NCBI GenBank assembly: GCA_965372385.1 | Contig: CBDVCD010000186.1 | Location: 1 to 6,869, forward strand | DNA: 6,869 bases | Direction of reading: 5' to 3' | From: JASJBU01 sp965372385 | GTDB taxonomy: Bacteria > Pseudomonadota > Gammaproteobacteria > Chromatiales > Chromatiaceae | Shown: positions 1 through 5,289 of the stretch, piece by piece | How positions within the stretch are numbered: the stretch's first letter is position 1 | How the letters are laid out: every line of letters begins with the position of its first letter | Made by a program: the position numbers and the translations under genes | Notes under the pieces: model-generated | The model's database searches: none | What the model was told of the DNA's origin: nothing | The model's input: only the letters and a program-made list of their open reading frames with translations

Positions 1-46
1 TTTGGGGCGGAGACCATATATTAGTTTTTCCTGATGCATTCGTGCG
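1..46. other. Left flank, no gene assigned
   Basis: These 46 bases lie downstream of the TPR gene and look richer in A+T than the operon. In Bat operons of this type a BatD-like gene often follows, but no start codon with a ribosome binding site is recognisable here. One minus-strand frame other than the TPR frame stays open to the window edge, but its translation does not resemble the conserved C-terminal tail of the TPR family. Confidence 0.4.
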
Positions 47-541
47 TCAGCACTGCGTTGGCTCAGACTGCTTTGCTTTCCTGTTGTCGAAGACAATCTC
101 GTCCGCCCCCATCTCGGTGGCTTCCTGGGTCTCATGGTTCTGTTTTCGTGCCAGCCTGACTTTGGCAATGGCCTGGTTCTCCTGTGCCAACCCCCAGTCG
201 GGCCTTACTCCGAGGGCATGATCAAAGACCGCAATAGCCGCCTCGTACTGGCCCAGCAGTATCAACGCGGTGCCCTGATTGAAGGCGCCTTCGGGGGAAT
301 TGACCTGTCCGAAGGCAGCGGCGGCGGCCTCGAACTCACCGGCACGATAGAGCGCGTTACCGATCCGCATGGGGTCGCGGTAGTGTTTGGCGGCTTGCTT
401 GAAATCGCCCTGCTCGAACAGCTTTTGCCCCTGCTGCTCCGGGGTCCACCAGAGGCTGTTCCAGCTATCAGCAAGGCTGCTGTTCGCCGAGGCCTCCAAG
501 GTCAGCTGCAACAGCACAATGATCAGAATCAATCGGCCCAT
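47..541 (-). CDS. Small exported TPR protein (BatC-like, split from the VWA protein)
   Basis: A 164-residue protein with a hydrophobic N-terminus (residues about 4-15) ending in ASA at 17-19, which fits a signal peptide or an uncleaved anchor and places the rest in the periplasm. Residues about 35-115 form TPR helices: EQGDFKQAAKHY at 43-54, NALYRAGEFEAAAAAF at 62-77, and QGTALILLGQYEAAIAVFDHAL at about 89-110 followed by RPDW. TPR repeats bind protein partners. In many gammaproteobacteria this region is fused to the C-terminus of the second VWA protein; here it is a separate gene whose ATG overlaps the end of that gene by 13 bases, so the two are probably translationally coupled. Fused homologues, from memory, continue past the GADEIVFDN-type stretch into a conserved tail containing an LWLRRVQ-like motif. 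This protein stops about 14 residues after that stretch and lacks the tail. The assignment rests on TPR pattern and position. Confidence 0.85.
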   Translation of the reverse strand: MGRLILIIVLLQLTLEASANSSLADSWNSLWWTPEQQGQKLFEQGDFKQAAKHYRDPMRIGNALYRAGEFEAAAAAFGQVNSPEGAFNQGTALILLGQYEAAIAVFDHALGVRPDWGLAQENQAIAKVRLARKQNHETQEATEMGADEIVFDNRKAKQSEPTQC

Positions 542-1500
542 CGCACCACCCAGCCGCGTCGAAACCAGAACAGCGCCAGCAGTATCAGCAGGGGAACCAG
601 CCAGTAACCCGCATCCCGCCAGCGTTGGCCCTGCGCTTTGCTGATACTGCTCAGACTGCGTCCAATGTTCCGATCCAGGGCATCGACATCGCTGTCGTCA
701 ATGCTGATCAGCTCCAGCCCACCGCCCAGGGCATTGGCGGCCAGCCGCATCTGCTCCTCGTCCAGCGGTGGGGCCGGTGGGGTGCCCGCTACCGGTATCA
801 CGTCGGGGCCCGCGGCGATGGCCCAGAGCTGGACGGGGACGCCCGGTTGGGATCGCAGGGCCTTTAATGCATCCAGTTGGGCGAGATCGACTGAATCGGC
901 TAGCAACAACATGGAGCCTGGCTGTCCACTCCGGCGGATCAGATCATTGCCCAGCGCCACCGCATCCACCAGTGCCTCCCCGGGTTCCGGCATGACTTCC
1001 GGGGAGAGTTCGCCGGCAAATTGAGTGATCAAGGCGTGGTCGCGGGTAAAGGGCATCACCCGATGGGCGCTACCGGCATAGGCCAGCAGTGCGGTACGGG
1101 TGTCGGAGCGGCGTTCCAGCAGCTTGCCGATCTTGTACACCGCCCGGCGCAGACGGCTCGGCTGCACATCCCCGGCCTGCATGCTCGGGGTCACCTTGAG
1201 CAGGATCACCAGCACCGACTGTTCCTCGGCAAAGGGTGCGGCCTCCCGCTGCCAACTGGGGCCGGCGAGGGCAAAGATCGCCAACAGCCAGATCATGCCC
1301 AGCAGATGCATGGGCTTGATGCGGCCTTGGGCTGCTTCCCCATCCAGCAGCAGGTGAGGCAGCAGATGGGGGGCGATGGCTCGAGACCAACCGCGCAACG
1401 GATCGTGTTGTCGCCACATCAGCCACCAGATCACGAGTGCGGGCAGGAGCAACCAGAGCCAGTCGGGGCGTAGAAAGTGGAACTGGGCGAGCTCGCTCAT
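529..1500 (-). CDS. batB: Membrane-anchored VWA protein, BatB-like, with degenerate MIDAS
   Basis: A 323-residue inner-membrane protein. Transmembrane segments are at about 13-29 and 66-82, then a von Willebrand A domain at about 94-285, then a C-terminal segment at about 299-313 followed by RRGW. This is the usual BatA/BatB layout, with the VWA domain held between membrane anchors. The VWA metal site looks lost: the expected DxSxS reads K-V-T-P-S at 102-106, the expected threonine loop reads PEPGEALVDA at about 171-180 without a threonine, and only an aspartate at 202 (LLLADS) matches the third loop. The following PSM and SRL context (Q108-A-G-D, then PSRLRRA) is typical of BatB, so the domain identity is secure. 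The ATG overlaps the batA stop as ATGA. The domain more likely serves as a scaffold or dimer partner for BatA than as a metal-dependent binder; that is inference. Confidence 0.9.
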   Translation of the reverse strand: MSELAQFHFLRPDWLWLLLPALVIWWLMWRQHDPLRGWSRAIAPHLLPHLLLDGEAAQGRIKPMHLLGMIWLLAIFALAGPSWQREAAPFAEEQSVLVILLKVTPSMQAGDVQPSRLRRAVYKIGKLLERRSDTRTALLAYAGSAHRVMPFTRDHALITQFAGELSPEVMPEPGEALVDAVALGNDLIRRSGQPGSMLLLADSVDLAQLDALKALRSQPGVPVQLWAIAAGPDVIPVAGTPPAPPLDEEQMRLAANALGGGLELISIDDSDVDALDRNIGRSLSSISKAQGQRWRDAGYWLVPLLILLALFWFRRGWVVRWAD

Positions 1501-2567
1501 GCCTGCTGCCCTTTTCTTCCCTCTCCCTCAGGGACGACTCCAGGGATGGAGGTAGAACGAAGTTCGGAACCAGAGTCGAGAGGGCCGGGGTGAGGGTAAA
1601 GAAAATGGCGCAACGCAAGACCCAGATGGAATCCCAGAAGGGCAAGCAGCAGCACCGCCAGCGGCCAGTGATAGAGCTCGCGGCGCGGACGGTAGCTGCG
1701 GCTCTCTACCTTCTTCGGTGTCAATTGATCGAGGGTCTGATAGATCCCGGCCAGCCCCTGCCGGTCCTCCGCCTTGAAATATTGGCCGCCGGAGACCTCG
1801 GCGATCCCTTTCAATGCCGCTTCATCCAGTGGTTGTTCACCTGCGACATCACTGCTGCCAACCCCCACCACATGCACCACCACACCCTGGTCGTGGGCGA
1901 TCTGGGCCGCCTGCTTCGGGGGGATCAGGCTGCCGGTATCGTTACCGTCGGTGAGCAGGATCACCACCCGCTCCTCCACCTTGCCCGACTCGAACAGATT
2001 GAGCGCCAGCCCCAGGGCGTCGCCGATCACTGTCTTGGGGCCTGCCATTCTGACCTGCGCCTCGTTGAGCAGCTCCCGCAGTGTTTTCAGATCGTCACTG
2101 AACGGGGCCTGCACGAAGGGGGCGGAGCCAAAAAAGATCAGACCGATCCGGTCGCCCTGCCGCCGTCGCAGAAAATCGTCCAGCACCTGTTTCACCGCGG
2201 CCAGGCGGTCGATCTGCTGACCCTTGTCATTGGTGAAATCCCGGGCCTCCATGGAACCGGAGAGGTCCACCAGAAGCAGCAGGTCGCGCAGGGAACGCTC
2301 CTCCACCAGTGGCTCCTCCAGCCATTGGGGACGCGCCAGAGCCAGGATCAGCAGCGACCAGCCGAGCAACAGCAGGATCCGCTGGCCCCGATGGCCCGTC
2401 AATAGGTCACTGCCCAGCCCGGGCGTCCGACCGCTGGCCTTTGCCAGACGCTGCAGAAAGGGGACACGCAGGGATGGTCTGGGCTCCCGGTAGTCCGGCA
2501 ACCAACGCTGCAGCAGCCAGGGAAGCGGCAGCAGTAACAGCAACCAGGGGTAGGCGAGGCTCAGCAT
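1497..2567 (-). CDS. batA: Membrane-anchored VWA protein BatA
   Basis: A 356-residue inner-membrane VWA protein. Hydrophobic segments are at about 4-23 and 64-78 (ending ALARPQW, a hallmark of this family), then the VWA domain at about 93-285, then a membrane segment at about 301-319. The metal-ion-dependent adhesion site is intact: D101-L-S103-G-S105, T179 in GPKTVIGDAL, and D207 in LLTDGND. In Bat operons BatA works with a MoxR ATPase and BatB in a membrane-associated complex. The protein is longer than I expect at the C-terminus: residues about 324-350 are encoded by a palindromic repeat element, after which only GQQA-type residues precede the stop. The ATG lies within ATGCTGA, overlapping the DUF4381 stop by 7 bases. 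There is no strong Shine-Dalgarno sequence, so translational coupling is likely. The 3' end overlaps batB by 4 bases. Confidence 0.94.
   Translation of the reverse strand: MLSLAYPWLLLLLPLPWLLQRWLPDYREPRPSLRVPFLQRLAKASGRTPGLGSDLLTGHRGQRILLLLGWSLLILALARPQWLEEPLVEERSLRDLLLLVDLSGSMEARDFTNDKGQQIDRLAAVKQVLDDFLRRRQGDRIGLIFFGSAPFVQAPFSDDLKTLRELLNEAQVRMAGPKTVIGDALGLALNLFESGKVEERVVILLTDGNDTGSLIPPKQAAQIAHDQGVVVHVVGVGSSDVAGEQPLDEAALKGIAEVSGGQYFKAEDRQGLAGIYQTLDQLTPKKVESRSYRPRRELYHWPLAVLLLALLGFHLGLALRHFLYPHPGPLDSGSELRSTSIPGVVPEGEGRKGQQA
1519..1596. repeat. Palindromic repeat element inside the 3' end of batA
   Basis: The outer parts match a palindromic repeat type that I recall as widespread in proteobacterial intergenic DNA. 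On the plus strand CCCTCTCCCTCA (1519-1530) faces GAGAGGGCCGGGGTGAGGG (1578-1596): CCCTCTC pairs with GAGAGGG at 1578-1584, and CCCTCA pairs with TGAGGG at 1591-1596. Inside, CGACTC (1535-1540) pairs with GAGTCG (1573-1578), and the core holds GAACGAAGTTC (1555-1565). The element lies wholly within batA and is read through in frame. Its purine-rich minus-strand end (GAGGGAGAGGG) is 18 bases from the batB start codon. Confidence 0.72.
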
Positions 2568-3040
2568 GGCTCGGCCCGATGCTGTTTGATCCAGAGGCGG
2601 CTACTGTCGATCAGGATCCGGGGATTCATCCCCTCAGCCGAGGCCGGGCGATAGGCCAAGCGCTCCAGCAGCTCACCGGCCTCTCCCGCAAACAGCGCGC
2701 CTTCACACTGTGCATCGAGAAAGGCGCGCCACTCCGGACCGCTGAGCGCCGCCACCTGGGCGCGGGGATAGGCGTGCAGTGCCGTCCGTTTGAGCAGTTC
2801 GGGCAAGCGGGTCAATTCGACCCTGGAAGAGCTACCTGTTATTGCCGCCAGTTCCGCCAGGGCGGCCCGGCGGTAACGGTTGCAGCGGTAGCGTCGCCAG
2901 GTTCGGTAGCCATACCAGGCCGTCAGCAACAGCAGCAGACCGAAGAGCAGGTACCAGCCGGTTGCCGGTGGCCACCAGGGGGGCGGAGCTGCCGGCAGGA
3001 TGTCGTGCAGCCGCTCGAGACTGCCGCTGTCGGTGTTCAT
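2561..3040 (-). CDS. DUF4381 single-pass membrane protein of the Bat operon
   Basis: A 159-residue protein with a short N-terminus, a proline- and tryptophan-rich stretch (LPAAPPPWWPPATGW, about 15-29), one transmembrane helix at about 28-46, and a soluble domain starting with basic residues (RRYRCNRYRRAAL). The tryptophan/proline motif before a single helix is typical of DUF4381 proteins, which sit between DUF58 and BatA in gammaproteobacterial Bat operons. The biochemical role is not known; from position it is probably a structural partner of the VWA complex in the inner membrane, with the basic domain on the cytoplasmic side. The ATG at 3038-3040 follows an AGGATT ribosome-binding-like sequence and lies 10 bases after the DUF58 stop. 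The gene ends inside the start of batA. Family assignment rests on this motif, size and position. Confidence 0.86.
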   Translation of the reverse strand: MNTDSGSLERLHDILPAAPPPWWPPATGWYLLFGLLLLLTAWYGYRTWRRYRCNRYRRAALAELAAITGSSSRVELTRLPELLKRTALHAYPRAQVAALSGPEWRAFLDAQCEGALFAGEAGELLERLAYRPASAEGMNPRILIDSSRLWIKQHRAEPC

Positions 3041-3050
3041 AATCCTAGGA

Positions 3051-4031
3051 TCATCTCCGCCGCCGCGAAGGCTGCTTCAAACGAGTTCCCAGCAGTTCGC
3101 GTATCTGGTCCGCTGCCGGACGTGCCGTGGTCAGCGGAAAGAAGGGGATCTGCTGCGCCAGGGAGATCCCCTGCATCCAGGCCTGACGCGCCTGGAACTG
3201 CTGACTGAAGCGCTCACGCAGGCCGTGATCCCTGGCGTCGACCCCCAGTTGGCGTTCTCCGTCGGAATAACGCAGCCCATCGATGTCGGGAAGGTCCGCC
3301 TCCAGGGGGTCGAAGACGAAGCCGGTGATCAGGTCGTTATGGGCATTGATCCGGGTCACCAGGGAACGGCTCTGCTCATCCACCCCGAAGCCGTCACCGA
3401 TCAGGCAGAGCAGTGAATCGTGACTGATCAGCTTGTGGGCTCGCCGCAGGGCCTCATTGAACTGGTCCGGCTTGGCTGCAACCTGGCTGTCGGCCCTGAG
3501 CGCATGGTTCATCTCCGTGATGGCGGCCAGTATCCGCATCACCTGGCGGCAGCTGCGTTGGGGTTTGAACTCCATGATCCGCTCGTCGTTGAATACCAGT
3601 GCACCCACCCTGTCGCCCTGGGCCAGTGAGCGCCAGGCGGCCAGCGCGGCGGGCTCGGTGGCGGTAACCGATTTCATATCGTGCTGGGAACCAAAGAACA
3701 TGCCCATACGCTGATCCACCAGCAGGATCATCGGCCGGTCGCGCTCTTCGGTGTAGACCCGGACATAGGGCTTACGGGTACGCGCGGTCACCTTCCAGTC
3801 GAGGGTGCGGATGTCATCTCCGGGGAGATAGCCGCGTAGCTCCTCGAAGTTGAGGCCGCGCCCCCGCAGGCGTGAGGCATAGCGGCCGTTGAGGATGCTG
3901 TGCACCGGCTGGCTGGGCAGAAAACCCACATCACGCACGCGAAATTGCAACCGGGTGAGGCTGTCGAGGGAGACATAGACCCCATCCTGCTGCTCATCAC
4001 TCCTGGCTGGTTTTACCCTGGGATATTGCAC
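3051..4031 (-). CDS. DUF58 protein of the MoxR/Bat operon
   Basis: A 326-residue soluble protein without membrane segments. It carries the DUF58 signature at about 57-91: GRGLNFEELRGYLPGDD, then RTLDWKVTARTRKPYVR. A strand ending in aspartate follows (ILLVDQRMGMFFGS, D106), which resembles a VWA first loop but lacks the DxSxS serines. Residues about 204-218 (SLLCLIGDGFG) look like a later VWA-like strand and loop. DUF58 genes almost always neighbour MoxR-type ATPases, and their products are thought to be adaptors or clients of the ATPase. The C-terminus is strongly basic, ending RRRR. The start is GTG at 4029-4031, with only a modest TTTAGG ribosome-binding-like sequence upstream. The reading frame is closed by a stop about 24 bases further upstream and no ATG lies between. 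A 113-base gap holding a palindromic repeat separates it from moxR. Confidence 0.92.
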   Translation of the reverse strand: MQYPRVKPARSDEQQDGVYVSLDSLTRLQFRVRDVGFLPSQPVHSILNGRYASRLRGRGLNFEELRGYLPGDDIRTLDWKVTARTRKPYVRVYTEERDRPMILLVDQRMGMFFGSQHDMKSVTATEPAALAAWRSLAQGDRVGALVFNDERIMEFKPQRSCRQVMRILAAITEMNHALRADSQVAAKPDQFNEALRRAHKLISHDSLLCLIGDGFGVDEQSRSLVTRINAHNDLITGFVFDPLEADLPDIDGLRYSDGERQLGVDARDHGLRERFSQQFQARQAWMQGISLAQQIPFFPLTTARPAADQIRELLGTRLKQPSRRRR

Positions 4032-4072
4032 TGGATAATGCCTAAAGTCTGTTTAAAAACAAGTGAATCATT

Positions 4073-4148
4073 GTAGCCTGGATGAAACGAAACGGAATCC
4101 GGGGGAGCGATGGTTGTTCCCGGATTACGCAAGCTCCATCCGGGCTAC
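4073..4148. repeat. REP-like imperfect palindrome between moxR and DUF58, overlapping the moxR stop
   Basis: The left arm 4073-4103 begins GTAGCCTGGATGAAAC and ends AATCCGGG. The right arm 4119-4148, read as its reverse complement, begins GTAGCCCGGATGGAGC and ends AATCCGGG. The arms are 31 and 30 bases with a few central mismatches, around a 15-base loop. This GTAGCCCGGATG...TCCGGG pattern is a repeat type I recall from many gammaproteobacterial genomes. The TAG stop of moxR (4145-4147) is part of the element's terminal GTAG. There is no uridine run directly after the stem on the minus strand, so it is not a classical intrinsic terminator. It could still slow transcription or protect the upstream moxR message. 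Confidence 0.85.
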
Positions 4149-5113
4149 GCCACCGCCACCAGTTCGATGATCTTGCTTACCAGATCGTCATTGCTGATGC
4201 CTTCGGCATCCGCCTCGTAGCTGGCGATGATGCGGTGGCGCAGCACGTCGGGCGCTACATCCTGCACATCCTCCGGCAGCACATGATCACGGCCCCTCAG
4301 CCAAGCCCGGGAACGGGCGCACTTGTCCAGGGCGAGACCACCACGGGGGCTCGCGCCCACCTGAATCCAGCGTGCCAGATCGGCGTCGTAGCGCTCGGGG
4401 TAGCGGGTGGCGAAGATCAGGTCGACCATGTATCTGTCCACCACCTCGCTCACGGCTACATTGTGGATCTGCTCGCGGGCCTTGAACAGTACCTGCTGGG
4501 AGATCTCCTGCAGCCCGTCGTTCCCGCCAGCGCCCTTCTCCTCGCCACGTACCAGGCGGATGATCTCCACCTCGGCGCTCTCATCGGGGTAGCCAATATA
4601 GACATGGAGCAGAAAGCGATCCATCTGGGCCTCGGGCAGGGGGTAGGTACCCTCCTGCTCGATGGGATTCTGGGTCGCCATGACCATGAACAGGGGTGGC
4701 ATTTTATGGCTGGTGCCGGAGACCGTGACCTGGCGCTCCTCCATCGCCTCCAGCAGCGCTGACTGCACCTTGGCCGGGGCGCGGTTGATCTCGTCGGCCA
4801 ATACGATATTGGCGAAGATGGGACCCGGCTCGAAGCGGAACTCGGGCTCGCCGGCCTGCCCCACCAGCACATCGGAGCCGGTGATGTCGGCGGGCAGCAG
4901 GTCCGGGGTGAACTGGATGCGGGAGAACTCCGCTTCCAGGTTTCTCGCCATGCTCTTCACCGCTCGGGTCTTGGCCAGACCGGGCAGCCCCTCCACCAGG
5001 ATATTACCATTGGCCAGCAGGGCGATGATCAGCCGTTCGACGATTCGTTCCTGGCCAATGATGTCTTGGTTGATGCGTACCTTAAGTTGGCCAATGGCTT
5101 CGATGGGTGTCAT
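4145..5113 (-). CDS. moxR: MoxR-family AAA+ ATPase
   Basis: A 322-residue cytoplasmic ATPase, full length for the family. Walker A is G42-L-P-G-L-A-K-T49 and Walker B is NIVLADEINRA (D107, E108). Sensor 1 is in MATQNPIEQEGTYPLPEAQ (N149), followed by the arginine-finger region MDRF (R166), and sensor 2 is in GASPRG (R257). All nucleotide-binding motifs look intact. MoxR ATPases form ring oligomers and act as chaperones or metal-insertion helpers together with VWA proteins; in methylotrophs a relative is needed for activation of the calcium enzyme methanol dehydrogenase. It is the first gene of the Bat operon here. The ATG at 5111-5113 is preceded by a doubled AGAGGA Shine-Dalgarno sequence (5114-5125). 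Its stop lies in a palindromic repeat. The symbol names the family; the client protein is unknown. Confidence 0.96.
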   Translation of the reverse strand: MTPIEAIGQLKVRINQDIIGQERIVERLIIALLANGNILVEGLPGLAKTRAVKSMARNLEAEFSRIQFTPDLLPADITGSDVLVGQAGEPEFRFEPGPIFANIVLADEINRAPAKVQSALLEAMEERQVTVSGTSHKMPPLFMVMATQNPIEQEGTYPLPEAQMDRFLLHVYIGYPDESAEVEIIRLVRGEEKGAGGNDGLQEISQQVLFKAREQIHNVAVSEVVDRYMVDLIFATRYPERYDADLARWIQVGASPRGGLALDKCARSRAWLRGRDHVLPEDVQDVAPDVLRHRIIASYEADAEGISNDDLVSKIIELVAVA

Positions 5114-5125
5114 TCCTCTTCCTCT
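5114..5125 (-). promoter_or_regulatory. Ribosome binding site of moxR (doubled)
   Basis: On the minus strand AGAGGA occurs twice in tandem immediately before the ATG. The upstream copy (5120-5125) has a normal 6-base spacing and probably does the work; the nearer copy is too close to the start codon. This site supports the chosen start and suggests efficient translation. Confidence 0.75.
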
Positions 5126-5187
5126 GATAACCTTTTTTAGTCGATGAGATATTTTTTTCTGGCATGATGGAACAGGCTGAGCATACC

Positions 5188-5210
5188 AAAAACGGCCGCA
5201 AAAGCGGCCG
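5188..5210 (-). terminator. Intrinsic terminator after the sulfatase gene
   Basis: On the minus strand CGGCCGC, a TTTT loop and GCGGCCG form a perfect 7-bp G+C-only stem, followed directly by five T residues. This is a standard rho-independent terminator about 80 bases after the sulfatase stop, and it separates the sulfatase transcript from the moxR operon. On the plus strand the stem is followed by ATATCC, so it works in one direction only. Confidence 0.8.
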
Positions 5211-5225
5211 ATATCCAGAAGCCCG

Positions 5226-5255
5226 ATGGGGGTGACGGAAACTCCGTCGCCCCAT
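5226..5255 (-). other. Stable hairpin in the sulfatase 3' untranslated region
   Basis: ATGGGG plus GACGGA (5226-5239) pair with TCCGTC plus CCCCAT (5243-5255) around an AAC loop (AAC on the plus strand), giving two 6-bp helices with a small internal bulge. No T run follows on the minus strand, so this is not a terminator by itself. It lies between the sulfatase stop and the terminator and may protect the message from 3' decay. Confidence 0.6.
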
Positions 5256-5289
5256 TCTGATGATGTCGAGCTTGCTGTTATTGGATCGA

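Larger units (their letters stand above)
5137..5280 (-). pseudogene. Start-less 46-codon stretch encoding a membrane segment and basic tail
   Basis: In the sulfatase reading frame, after its TAA (5290-5292) and a second TAA (5278-5280), 46 codons stay open until TAA at 5137-5139. The translation holds TEFPSPPSG, then a hydrophobic run GFWISAAFAAVFGMLSLF, then HHARKKYLID. No ATG, GTG, TTG or CTG occurs before the codon for the single internal methionine, so it is not a normal gene. It could be a decayed small membrane protein or a detached C-terminal anchor. It could also be chance, because the stretch also contains both hairpins of this gap. It ends 23 bases before the moxR start codon. Confidence 0.2.

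Noticed and set aside
50..130. Frameshift that would restore a longer TPR protein
   Set aside because: The alternative open frame to the left edge does not match the conserved tail I know for the family, and too little sequence remains to decide.
1437..2405. Long plus-strand open frame of 322 codons opposite batA
   Set aside because: It is antisense to a gene with an intact VWA motif and membrane segments. Its translation is rich in H, Q, R and G with no recognisable domain, as expected for the opposite strand of G+C-rich coding DNA.
3042..3051. Perfect 10-base palindrome ATCCTAGGAT between DUF58 and DUF4381
   Set aside because: It is short and includes the ribosome binding region and part of the DUF58 stop; nothing supports an operator and a chance origin is likely.
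2309..3208. Plus-strand open frame of 299 codons opposite batA, DUF4381 and DUF58
   Set aside because: It crosses three well-supported minus-strand genes, has low-complexity composition and no family motif.
5114..5187. Possible sigma-70 promoter for moxR (TATCTC near an A7 tract, TGTTCC 17 bases upstream)
   Set aside because: Only about two of six bases match the -35 consensus and the -10 is weak. A promoter must lie near here, given the upstream terminator, but I cannot place it.
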